64,000 bases of DNA from Hungatella sp. UBA3048 (GTDB taxonomy: Bacteria > Bacillota > Clostridia > Lachnospirales > Lachnospiraceae): positions 25,238 to 89,237 of the forward strand of contig DFCS01000012.1 of NCBI GenBank assembly GCA_002367105.1, given 5' to 3'. Under the pieces are notes generated by a model that worked only from the letters and a program-made list of their open reading frames with translations, searched no databases and was not told where the DNA came from. The position numbers were made by a program, and so were the translations under genes. Shown here one piece after another: positions 7,566-15,896 of this stretch. The stretch's first letter is position 1, and each line of letters starts with the position of its first letter.

Positions 7566-8365
7566 ATTCCACTCTTCTCCTCTGCCGCACTGTTTCCTGA
7601 TTCCGGCCGCAAAACACCAATTACGATATACCTGGCATCGTCAAATTCATAGCTGCATGTGGAAAGCACAAGGAATCTGTCGTCTTCTCCATATTCTGCG
7701 GCACTTTTAAATGTCGTTTTCGTTGAAGCGTAAGCTAACAACGCTGCCAAATTCACCTCATACATAAACGCCCGGTCACGCCATTCTCCAGCACTGATGA
7801 CGCAGCCATATTTCAAATCGATCCGATAATTTCCCTTCTCTGTGTATAGAAACATATAAGGATGTTCATCAAAATAATCCTGCTTCTTGTATCTTGTCAG
7901 AGAACCAAACATCCTGCCGGATTTCATATGATGTCCATATATAATACTTAAACCTCCGAGAAAATCCTCCGTGCAGTTGGGATCAAGAAATAATGTCCCG
8001 TTTGCATTATCAGAGCCATCCGGGAGATGATGGAGATACCAGTCGTAATCGTATGCATGCATAACCGGATAGTCTATTTCAGTACCTGGGCAGTACAGCC
8101 ATGCGGCAGTATCAGAATTGATCTCTTTTAATTCTTCAAAATCGATGAAGAGCGGCGGTACACTGCCCGACGGCATCTCCCCTGCGGACTCACCGCCGCT
8201 TTCCTGGCGACGGACCTGCTCCTTAAGAATCTCATAACTTTGATTCCCTGCTTCATAAATCTGCAGACTTTTCTTAAGCTTATACCCAGAAAATATGATG
8301 ACGCAGATAGAACCGGTCAGAAGGAACCATACTGCTGTTGTAATGATCTTTTGCCTTTTATTCAT
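7562..8365 (-). CDS. class B sortase, second pilus sortase
   Basis: A 267-residue transpeptidase with an N-terminal membrane anchor (ITTAVWFLLTGSICVIIFSG), a class B sortase core, the catalytic His in IYGHHM (about residue 143), Cys in VLSTCSY (about 236) and Arg in DDARYIVIG. Sortases cleave a C-terminal sorting motif and join the protein to another protein or to the cell wall. Its start overlaps the stop of the minor pilin gene (8362-8365). Because a separate sortase sits upstream in the operon, this one may attach the finished fibre to peptidoglycan while the other polymerises. That division of labour is inferred. Confidence 0.9.
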   Translation of the reverse strand: MNKRQKIITTAVWFLLTGSICVIIFSGYKLKKSLQIYEAGNQSYEILKEQVRRQESGGESAGEMPSGSVPPLFIDFEELKEINSDTAAWLYCPGTEIDYPVMHAYDYDWYLHHLPDGSDNANGTLFLDPNCTEDFLGGLSIIYGHHMKSGRMFGSLTRYKKQDYFDEHPYMFLYTEKGNYRIDLKYGCVISAGEWRDRAFMYEVNLAALLAYASTKTTFKSAAEYGEDDRFLVLSTCSYEFDDARYIVIGVLRPESGNSAAEEKSGI

Positions 8366-9633
8366 GCATCACCATTCATTTTGCCTGAGAGTTCCGTTTC
8401 TTTTTTTCTTCGTCTGGCAGCAAGAATGAGGTAAATCATTGAGCCAGTCGCTACAACAGAAGCACCCCACAGCATTCCCTCATATAGTTGGCCGTTGATT
8501 TCATCACCGGTTTTAGGTACGCTTAAAACGCCGGCAGCATTGCTGCCACCCCCTGCCTCACTTCCAGGGCTGTTATCGAAGCCGGTTTCGAAGGCAGGTA
8601 CACCATTTGGTCTAAGCCCGCCAACAGGGCCGGGGCCTCCATCGTTTCCTGATGCTCCAGGTCCATTACTGCTTCCTGACACGCCGGGCCTTCCGGGGCC
8701 TCCGCTGCTTCCTGTTCCGCCGCTTCCACTGCTTTCGCCTCCGCCGATGTACTTATTGATAAAAATGCAGGACTCCACTTGTTTGTAAGCGTCATTTGTC
8801 ACTATCCGTGTAACCACAAGCTGACCATCTATGTCTTTTACCACATCGGTGATTGTGTATACGGATCGGTCGTAAGTATATCTTGTATCCGAAAGAATCA
8901 CTTCCGAGATAGTATAGAAATAAGTACCTTCCCGAGTATATATCCATGTACCGAAATCCACTTCTCCGGATCCGTAAATAGTTATGTGCTTGATACCGTC
9001 TGCACTTCCCTCTGGCATGGGATTATCCTTATCCTGTGCTGTTAATGAAAATGTAAAGCTGGAGGCAGTGGACGGGTTACCGGATACCGTTTTTTTCACC
9101 GGCGGGTCTACCATGATCTCAGGATTGCTTGCAAGGGGAGTATATGTGTTTTCAAATCGAATGCTGCCCGCTTTGCTGCCATCACTTTTATTTACTACGA
9201 TCTCAGCCGAAAGGTTCGCCCCTGTCTGTTTCACATAAACCGTGACGGAATAAACCTGAGAATCATAAGAATACCCCCTGGCCGGGACTGATTGGTTCCC
9301 CTTTATTTCATAACGGTATATGCCTGTGTTGGAAAAGGTTATGGGATCAATATCTTTCACACCTGTCCCGGCGGCTGTAAAGGAATAAATGCTGTTTAAA
9401 CTCCCCTGCGGCATAGGATTTCCCGTATCCAGAGAAATGAGATCATACGAAAACACATGATTTACATCGGAAGCCGAACTGTTTTTTATAAAAACCTGTT
9501 CTACATATAACGTAACGGCAACCGGGTTTGCCTCTGCGTGAACATTCAATGGGAATCCTATGACCAAAAGGCAGAAGAGAAGCAGACACCGCACAGTAAT
9601 CCATTTATTCTGCACTTTATTATTTGAGTTCAT
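8362..9633 (-). CDS. minor pilin / FctB-like LPXTG-type surface protein
   Basis: I place the start at ATG 9633 because AAGGAG lies about 10 nt upstream; the frame is open to 9693 but that part overlaps the sortase reading frame. The 423-residue product has a signal peptide (CLLLFCLLVIGFPLNVHA), two FctA/Spy0128-like domains (about residues 35-170 and 175-300; FSYDLIS...FENTYTP and FTFSLTA...FINKYIG), and a Gly/Ser/Pro-rich stalk. The sorting signal VPKTG is followed by a membrane segment (MLWGASVVATGSMIYLILA) and an RRRKK tail. It is likely the basal or wall-linked pilin. The AAGGAG lies in the last codons of the restored sortase frame. Confidence 0.88.
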   Translation of the reverse strand: MNSNNKVQNKWITVRCLLLFCLLVIGFPLNVHAEANPVAVTLYVEQVFIKNSSASDVNHVFSYDLISLDTGNPMPQGSLNSIYSFTAAGTGVKDIDPITFSNTGIYRYEIKGNQSVPARGYSYDSQVYSVTVYVKQTGANLSAEIVVNKSDGSKAGSIRFENTYTPLASNPEIMVDPPVKKTVSGNPSTASSFTFSLTAQDKDNPMPEGSADGIKHITIYGSGEVDFGTWIYTREGTYFYTISEVILSDTRYTYDRSVYTITDVVKDIDGQLVVTRIVTNDAYKQVESCIFINKYIGGGESSGSGGTGSSGGPGRPGVSGSSNGPGASGNDGGPGPVGGLRPNGVPAFETGFDNSPGSEAGGGSNAAGVLSVPKTGDEINGQLYEGMLWGASVVATGSMIYLILAARRRKKETELSGKMNGDA

Positions 9634-9640
9634 ATTTTCA

Positions 9641-10587
9641 TTACTCCTTTTTAAGTTTCCTTCTTTTTCTTCTGCATTTATAATAAACTGCAATCATAAA
9701 CAGGATCAGCAGAATAACCGGCAGCACGATTTGCAGCCACCGTGGAAGGCTTTCCCACTGGCCGGCTTGCCGGTCCACTGATACTGTGTTTGCATTGCTT
9801 GATTTTTCCTCACCAAATGGATTGGATTGCTGTAACATTCTTTTGTAATCCTCGCTGCCAGGATATCTCTCCCATTGGTCGCATCCGTAGAACAGGTAGT
9901 CAGAAGCAGAATATGATCCTCCTCCGTTACCCCGATTCCGCGGGTATATACCGCCTGATCCAACAGGGATTTCAAATACGCCTGCTGCGCCTCCTTACCC
10001 TGGACGTGGGGTGTAAACACACTTCCGTCATAGGCATCCGTTTTAATAAATGCAAAGAATTCCAGTCCGTGGTCTATCCCGTCATAATACAAATTACCAT
10101 ATTCATGACTTTCAAAAAAACTTTTGCCGCTGAATGAGCCGAGTTCTCCAAACATAGTTTGTTTTTCCATGTGATGACCATACAAAATACTATTAAAATC
10201 CTGAAAGTCCTTGCTGTTTGTATAATCTAAAAAAATAGCTCCTGAAAGGGAATACTCTCCTAATGCATTGGTATTTATATATTTCCAGTTGTCCTTTCCC
10301 TGTGTTACCGGATAGTCGATATTCGTGCCATAAACCGTGAGCCAGCCAAACACCTCCGGATTAAGCTCCTTAAGCTGTTCAAAAGACAGACCGCCTTCTG
10401 CTGTGTCCGGTTTATAGACTGAGTATTGGGAAGCGGCCGCTGCCCGATATACCTGGTCAGAGTCCCATATGGAATAGACAGCTACAGCTACCAGCAGGAG
10501 AATAACAGCCAGTACCATAAAATCCATGATACTGTTTACGATTCTTACTGCTATTCTGCCTGCTTTTTTTAATGCTGCTGCGTTCAT
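9641..10587 (-). pseudogene. class B pilus sortase with a 5-bp frameshift near its C-terminus
   Basis: The class B sortase has an N-terminal membrane segment (FMVLAVILLLVAVAVYS), YGHHM (His about 137), LLTTCST (Cys about 230) and the Arg in TNGRDILAARI. As it stands the frame ends at 9706 with an unrelated tail (IHLVRKNQ...). A tandem GGATT GGATT (plus strand 9819-9828) shifts the frame. Removing one copy continues the frame as NPFGEEKSSNAN, then a second membrane segment (IVLPVILLILFMIAVYY) and a KCRRKRRKLKK tail ending at 9641, 7 nt before the next gene's start and supplying its ribosome binding site. The catalytic domain is intact, so the truncated protein could still work with only its N-terminal anchor. 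In FCT loci this sortase polymerises the pilus. Confidence 0.82.
9819..9828. repeat. 5-bp tandem duplication causing the sortase frameshift
   Basis: Plus strand GGATTGGATT. One copy restores a 313-residue sortase with a C-terminal anchor; two copies give the truncated form. Short tandem duplications of this kind can revert by replication slippage. Confidence 0.8.
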
Positions 10588-10620
10588 ATGAGCCCTCTTT
10601 CCGGTATCTTTAAATGCTTG

Positions 10621-10681
10621 TTAGGATCTTTCCAGTTATGTTGCCGTCCTGTGTCTAAAGTTTAAACACGGCTGTGTTTTT
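10621..10681 (-). repeat. imperfect repeat copy A, downstream end of the fctA-like gene
   Basis: On the minus strand the segment from the last codons of the pilin gene through its 3' flank resembles the segment at 11994-12056. A 41-bp core matches at about 32 positions and includes the exact block ACAGGACGG. The two copies flank the major pilin gene in direct orientation. Confidence 0.65.
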
Positions 10682-11945
10682 TACGGGATTTTACTACTAC
10701 AAAAGCCATGAATGACCCTGCTGCCAGAATCAAGATCATAATAAAGGGAAGGTTGTTAATGACCACACCTGTAGGGGTAATGGTCCAGTAAGCATTCGTA
10801 AATGCCGCACTATTTTGGTTTGCTCCAATAAGAATATTGTTAATACCGAGCTGCAAATCAGCTGCAGCATTGCTGGTAGACGTCGGAATTCCCCCATTTA
10901 CCACGTACTCCAATGATGCTGTATAATTTTGCACTGCCGCTTCTGTCACATCATAGCTTGCACCTATATGAAGATCCGTGAAAACCAGCCTCTGGCCGTG
11001 TTTGAGATTAACAGTCATAGAGGTTCCCGCAGGAAAACTAATATAAGATTTGCCATTGCCATCTGTTTGCAGTGTCGCATAATTTTCTGTTGAGGTAACA
11101 ATGTTATCAGAACCATCCAGAACATATGCCATATATGTAACAACGCCTGGTATTACCTCCGGCTTCCTCGCAGCCACATCAAAAGCAAAATATTTGGTCA
11201 AATCCGCATAATCCCCGGTAACAGTCTTGCTTAAGGTGAGGGCCTTATCAGTTGGATCTGTTGGTTCAACGCCGCCGGCAGTCTTGGAATAGATATTGGT
11301 AAAGATCATTTTGCTGTAGTCACCGATAATTACAGGATCACCATCCGGAGTGGGGTCCACCTTATCACCTATTTCAGAGGTACCGTTACTGCTGTCAAGC
11401 ACTGCAATTTGCGAAGCAACAGCAGCAACGTACAGACCGTTGGTGCCGTTTTTTACATAAGCTGTTAATGTATACTCTGCATGAGAAAATATATAAGCTT
11501 CGTTAGCGGCGGGTAAATAGCCTGACACAGCTTGATCCTCTGCAACCTTGTATACGTATTTACCCGCATGCGGAAAGACTGCACTGGAAAACAGATCACC
11601 CGTTTGCTTTACTATGGTCTTTGTGTTGAGATTATCGACACTGGTATCGCTGGCACTGAATGCAATGGTCACGTCACCTAGGACCGGCATAGTGGCTAAA
11701 TCCGCCGCCGCAGTTCTGCCATCAACGCTATCCGGCAGAACATGGAAAGTAAACGTTGCATCAGGTGTTGGAGTACCAATGGGCATGGTTAGTTTTTTTG
11801 TAATTGCAGCCCGTGCAGGTGCTGCTTCAGTACCATAGATCGGATCACCGGCTGCAAAAGCAGATACAGCAGTTCCCATGCACATAACCACAGCAAGCGC
11901 AAAAGCCGGCAGCCTCCTTTGTAATTCTTTTAATCTTTTTTTCAT
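10662..11945 (-). CDS. major pilin subunit, FctA/Spy0128-like
   Basis: The 427-residue precursor has a signal peptide (LPAFALAVVMCMGTAVSAFA). Two Spy0128-type domains follow, with the expected residues of self-formed Lys-Asn isopeptide bonds: in domain 1 ITKKLTM, VYKVAED and MIFTNIYS; in domain 2 LSKTVTG and AFTNAYW. The C-terminus has TPTG in ITPTGVV, a hydrophobic segment (FIMILILAAGSFMAFVVV) and SRKKHSRV. PTG motifs such as QVPTG are used by the class B pilus sortase of the streptococcal FCT locus. AAGGAG precedes the start. Position downstream of sipA-like and upstream of the sortase matches FCT order. Confidence 0.9.
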   Translation of the reverse strand: MKKRLKELQRRLPAFALAVVMCMGTAVSAFAAGDPIYGTEAAPARAAITKKLTMPIGTPTPDATFTFHVLPDSVDGRTAAADLATMPVLGDVTIAFSASDTSVDNLNTKTIVKQTGDLFSSAVFPHAGKYVYKVAEDQAVSGYLPAANEAYIFSHAEYTLTAYVKNGTNGLYVAAVASQIAVLDSSNGTSEIGDKVDPTPDGDPVIIGDYSKMIFTNIYSKTAGGVEPTDPTDKALTLSKTVTGDYADLTKYFAFDVAARKPEVIPGVVTYMAYVLDGSDNIVTSTENYATLQTDGNGKSYISFPAGTSMTVNLKHGQRLVFTDLHIGASYDVTEAAVQNYTASLEYVVNGGIPTSTSNAAADLQLGINNILIGANQNSAAFTNAYWTITPTGVVINNLPFIMILILAAGSFMAFVVVKSRKKHSRV

Positions 11946-11993
11946 GGTTTTACACTCCTTTTTTTGATAAATTCTTATTTTTGAACATAGATT

Positions 11994-12056
11994 ACAAGAT
12001 TTCCGGTTGTTTTACCGTCCTGTACCTAAAGATCAAACATGGCTGATTTTTTGATG
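11994..12056 (-). repeat. imperfect repeat copy B, upstream of the fctA-like gene
   Basis: This is the counterpart of the repeat at 10621-10681, in the same orientation, lying in the 144-bp gap between the sipA-like and pilin genes. It begins with a sequence that could be a decayed pilin 3' end (IKKSAMF compared with RKKHSRV). It may be a scar of a deleted or duplicated pilin gene, or a repeated regulatory RNA element. Confidence 0.6.
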
Positions 12057-12089
12057 TTAACACGATAAATACCGCATATACCCCATAAG

Positions 12090-12647
12090 TTATATATTTC
12101 TCCGCCTGAGAACCGTCATCACTTTCCCCAATGTGTCTTTCACCTTCACCGCTCCGTAAATGCGGCTGTCCGTGGCATTTACCCGGCTGTCGCCAAGAAC
12201 GAAAACTTCTCCTTCGTTCAATGTAAGGGGAAATTCTGCACCATTTTCATATCTCTGGGTAGGTGTATAGATCTCCGGTTCCTGCTGAAGTGCACCGTTG
12301 ACCAGCAGCCCCTCCTCCGTAATATCCACGGTATCACCTGCTGTGGCAACCACCCGGCGCACCTGTTTCTGTCCTTTAAATTCCAGCACAAGAGTGTCCC
12401 TGGCTATATAGCTTTTGTCCAGACGGTAGAACATCACCAAGTCTCCGTCTTTAACGGACGGACCCATGGAGGCATCCAGATTGCGGCAAAGCCCAAACAG
12501 AAACGTGAATACCAATAGGAAAACAAGAATAATCCCTGCAATTTTTGCCAGAAGAAACAGGATTTCCTCTCCAAGGGAAAATTCTTCCGGAGATTCGTGA
12601 TTTTTTCCTGATACTTTGATTTCTTGCTGTGTTTGTATTTCAGCCAT
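12090..12647 (-). CDS. sipA: SipA-like signal peptidase homologue without the catalytic Lys
   Basis: This is a type I signal peptidase-fold protein, 185 residues from ATG 12647 (GAGGG 7 nt upstream; the adhesin stop is 1 nt before it). The order is a cytoplasmic tail, one membrane segment (IAGIILVFLLVFTFLFG), the serine region DASMGPSVKDGD, and later VLGDSRVNATDSRIYG. In active enzymes the general base is the Lys of VKRxxxxPGD; here the equivalent segment reads VRRVVATAGD, with Arg in its place. Streptococcal SipA of FCT loci also lacks the catalytic dyad yet is needed for pilus assembly, so a chaperone role is likely. Loss of activity is inferred. Confidence 0.85.
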   Translation of the reverse strand: MAEIQTQQEIKVSGKNHESPEEFSLGEEILFLLAKIAGIILVFLLVFTFLFGLCRNLDASMGPSVKDGDLVMFYRLDKSYIARDTLVLEFKGQKQVRRVVATAGDTVDITEEGLLVNGALQQEPEIYTPTQRYENGAEFPLTLNEGEVFVLGDSRVNATDSRIYGAVKVKDTLGKVMTVLRRRNI

Positions 12648-12648
12648 A

Positions 12649-15600
12649 TCACAACCCTCGCTTTCTGCGGGAATGAATCGTACCGACACCTGTAATCCCC
12701 ATCAGCAGAAGCATGGACACCCCCAAAAGGATAGGACCCTGTAAGCTTCCTGTCCGGACACCGGTTGGTACCTCCTCATTTCTTGTGTTGATAAAATCAA
12801 ACCGGCTATTTATTTCATCCAGGCTGGCCTGACCGGTATCCGAACCGTCTGTTTCCTGGCCTAAGCTGTCCACAAAAGACACCCTGTAATTGGAATCGCT
12901 ATCTTCTATCACACGGGTACTGCCCTGTGGTACTGCCATAATGGTGATCTGCTGGCCGTGTTTCAATATGAAAGTGGCCTTTCCTGACTCACCCAGAATC
13001 AATGTTCCACCGGCCGGTGCCTCTGCTGCTGAACCGGACAAGATTCCGCCTGTATATTGCAACTGGGTCCCTTCGGCAAGCGGAACCCCTTCTCCATCTA
13101 AAAAGTATATTGTAAACAGAAAGTCCCTTGTCTTGTCGGCGTAACTTCCGATGACCTTCTGGGATACCGTAACATTTCTCATTTCATATACCAGATAAAT
13201 ATCCGTATCGCCCACTACGTTAGCCAGCTGAACCGTAGTATTTCCTTTCCACCCTCCATTTAAGTGCTCCTTCCAATCCATGAACACATAGCCTGAGACG
13301 GACGGGATCCTTTCATCCGGGAGTGCAAATGACTCGCCCGAAGCTGCGGCGTATGCAACCGGATTTAGTCCGTCTATGGGGCTTCCGCCCCGGTCTATAT
13401 AATAAACCTTCACGATTAGCACGTTGATATCGAAGTTGTTGAGCGGATGGTCATAGACGCTGCTTTCAGCAGCCGATATTTGGGGATGTCTGGTCACCAT
13501 ATCCGGGAGTGGTTCGGCATCTGTCCACGCTGTATTTCCACTGAATTTAACCGTATCTAAGACAGACAGTTTTGTAAGGTCGTTGGTGTAGATACCACCG
13601 CCATTTTTTACTGCTGTATTATCAGATATTTTTCCGTTTTTAATGGTGACTGTGCTGCTGTCAGCAAAAATACCGCCGCCATTGCCGCCAGAGGCTATAT
13701 TACCGATGATTTCACCCTCCTCCATGAGAAAGACGGCGTTGGAGGTTAGATGCACACCTCCGCCGCTGTTGTCAGCCTTGTTAACGACGATATTACTGTC
13801 ACCACTGACGGTAAGTGTGCCGCCAATGCTATAAATACCACCTCCATACTCCGCCGCCTTATTGTCAGAGATCATACTGCTATTAACGGTGATGCTGCTG
13901 TCTGAAAAGTAAATACCACCGCCTGAGATAACCGAGGAATTACCGGATATGGCGCTGCTATCCACGGTTACCTTGCTGGCACCTCCAGCATAAATAGCGC
14001 CGCCATAAGAGCTTGCTATGTTGTTCATGATATTGCTGTTGCTGTTCACCTTGATTACACCTTTGATATTGGCGTACATACCGCCCCCTCTGTTTGCGCG
14101 ATTGTCCGAAACAACGCTGTCGCCCTTGATGGTGACCGTGCTTCCTTCCAGTGTACAAAGACCGCCGCCGTTGTAAGAAGCTCTATTGGCGGATATAGTG
14201 CTGTTGTCAACGATAATTTGTGACCCCTCCTTATAAGCCATAATCCCACCACCCTGACTTCCCCCGTTATTTTCAGAGATTGTGCTGCCCTGGACAGTCA
14301 GGGACGAACTGCCAGAGACACCTGCATAGACATACACGCCACCGCCGCAGTAGGCCGAAGCATTTTCTGAAATCATACTGCCATCTCGTACCACGGCCAC
14401 GCTATCATCGACAAATATACCGCCTCCGCCTCCTTGGGGATCGCCATTCGCATTATTTTTATAGATATTACTGCCCTCTACAGTGAGCGAACCGCCATTA
14501 TAGATACTGAGGCCGCCACCGTAATTTCTGGACGTATTCTTAAAAACAGCACTGTCATTCTGTATCTTGACTACGCTATTATTCTCGGCATATAAGCCGC
14601 CACCGTAAGCGGTGGTGGTACCCTCGGCCTTATTGCCGGAGATTGTACTGCCGCTAATCGTAATTTGGGAGCTTATTCCACAGACACCGCCGCCCTTGCC
14701 CTTTGTCGCAGTATTGCCGGAGATCATACTGTCAGCAATCGTGACGCGACTGATGTTCAAGGCATAAACAGCCCCGCCATTATCTGCCGTGCACTTTTGT
14801 ATATTTGCGTCTCTTAGCGTAAAGGCTGCTCCCGTTTTGACCTCAATCCCGCCGCCTGTACCGCCGCCGTCCAGTATGACGTTATCAAACGTAAGCTCGG
14901 CGTTGCTGCCCGAGGGAATAATGAAATGGCGCTGATTCTTGGAGGTAAAGGTAACGGTACCTGAACCCGAGGCCCTAAATGTCAGATTTTTATTAATCGT
15001 TAGTGAGCTGGTAAATACAATGTTCGCACCATCAGCAATAATTATGGTGTCCCCTGAATGTACTTGATTATAGTTAATGAGCATTTGTATGGATGAAAAA
15101 TCATCGACCGTTACTTCCAAAAACGGCTTAATGCCCTCCGGCAGACGCATACCTGCGTCGATGCCGGTAACCGCCGTGTCCTCCCCAATCTCCAGCGGGA
15201 CGGACCATGAGGCCGCGGCTTCCTCGTCCATCGCAAATTTGTTGTCATTCCCAATGGTCAGTGGCAGTAAGTACTCCGTTCCGCCAATGGTATCGGAGGA
15301 AACTTTTACCACATAGCTGCCGGGTTCCATGCCCTCAAACCGATAGGCACCATCCGTCTTGGTTAAGGTAGTCTGAACCTCGGTATTGAAGTCGTCCTCC
15401 GCATAGAGCGTGACGGGGTATCCGGCAATGCCGGTTTCACCCACATCCCTTATACCATCGCCGTTTTTATCCAGCCACAGCTCTCCGCTGATATGCCTAT
15501 GACTGTCTGGATGAACTACTGTTACAACAGCAACAGGACGGGCTTGCGGATAAATCCAGGTCCCAATATCGGCGGTAAACAAATACGTTCCTGCTGCCTC

Positions 15601-15867
15601 CTGATGATACCCGTCAGATTCCCAGGTTACGGGTATGTCTTGAACAGTGCCTCCATCCAGCGTTGCCGTCAGAGTTTCAGGCAATGGAATGTCTTCGATA
15701 TTCGTACCTAATGGCAAAGTGAGTTCCGTTACAGGCATGTCAAAGGACACGATCACTTTTTTTTCACTGTCATTCTGCGCGATTCCTGCAACAGGCAGCA
15801 ATCCCGCTAACACCAATCCTATCAGCAATAGAGAAAGGGTAATGCACCTACTGCTTCTTTTTCTCAT
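12649..15867 (-). CDS. Cpa-like pilus adhesin with beta-helix repeats
   Basis: A 1072-residue surface protein. Domains in order: a signal peptide (about 1-30); an Ig-like segment (LTLPLGTNIEDIPLPETLTA); an SdrD/Cna-B-like domain with LWLDKNGDGIRDVGETGI; a right-handed beta-helix region of about residues 300-760 with about fifteen GGG-hydrophobic-aromatic turns such as NGGGIYTN and YGGGIYSI; an InlB/Flg-type segment (VYYIDRGG to DTDIYLVYE); and an FctA-like domain (about 895-1030). It ends with VPTG in EEVPTGVRTG, a hydrophobic span and SRRKRGL. The VPTG motif resembles that of the pilin, so it is probably a pilus-tip subunit. The repeats recall chlamydial Pmp-type helices; the binding target is unknown. 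Confidence 0.88.
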   Translation of the reverse strand: MRKRSSRCITLSLLLIGLVLAGLLPVAGIAQNDSEKKVIVSFDMPVTELTLPLGTNIEDIPLPETLTATLDGGTVQDIPVTWESDGYHQEAAGTYLFTADIGTWIYPQARPVAVVTVVHPDSHRHISGELWLDKNGDGIRDVGETGIAGYPVTLYAEDDFNTEVQTTLTKTDGAYRFEGMEPGSYVVKVSSDTIGGTEYLLPLTIGNDNKFAMDEEAAASWSVPLEIGEDTAVTGIDAGMRLPEGIKPFLEVTVDDFSSIQMLINYNQVHSGDTIIIADGANIVFTSSLTINKNLTFRASGSGTVTFTSKNQRHFIIPSGSNAELTFDNVILDGGGTGGGIEVKTGAAFTLRDANIQKCTADNGGAVYALNISRVTIADSMISGNTATKGKGGGVCGISSQITISGSTISGNKAEGTTTAYGGGLYAENNSVVKIQNDSAVFKNTSRNYGGGLSIYNGGSLTVEGSNIYKNNANGDPQGGGGGIFVDDSVAVVRDGSMISENASAYCGGGVYVYAGVSGSSSLTVQGSTISENNGGSQGGGIMAYKEGSQIIVDNSTISANRASYNGGGLCTLEGSTVTIKGDSVVSDNRANRGGGMYANIKGVIKVNSNSNIMNNIASSYGGAIYAGGASKVTVDSSAISGNSSVISGGGIYFSDSSITVNSSMISDNKAAEYGGGIYSIGGTLTVSGDSNIVVNKADNSGGGVHLTSNAVFLMEEGEIIGNIASGGNGGGIFADSSTVTIKNGKISDNTAVKNGGGIYTNDLTKLSVLDTVKFSGNTAWTDAEPLPDMVTRHPQISAAESSVYDHPLNNFDINVLIVKVYYIDRGGSPIDGLNPVAYAAASGESFALPDERIPSVSGYVFMDWKEHLNGGWKGNTTVQLANVVGDTDIYLVYEMRNVTVSQKVIGSYADKTRDFLFTIYFLDGEGVPLAEGTQLQYTGGILSGSAAEAPAGGTLILGESGKATFILKHGQQITIMAVPQGSTRVIEDSDSNYRVSFVDSLGQETDGSDTGQASLDEINSRFDFINTRNEEVPTGVRTGSLQGPILLGVSMLLLMGITGVGTIHSRRKRGL
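13583..14850 (-). repeat. degenerate tandem repeats encoding the beta-helix
   Basis: The segment encodes about fifteen beta-helix turns of 20-30 residues. Plus-strand CC(A/G)CC blocks recur with this period (complement of Gly-Gly codons). The array is divergent in sequence, so it is old and less prone to slippage than the 18-bp array at 6851-7012. Confidence 0.7.
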
Positions 15868-15896
15868 ACTTTACCTCTTCTTTTAATTTTACAAAT

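Noticed and set aside
9706..9838. Frame on the minus strand 9641-9838 with a membrane segment as a separate small gene
   Set aside because: It has no ribosome site of its own and is the natural C-terminus of the frameshifted sortase.
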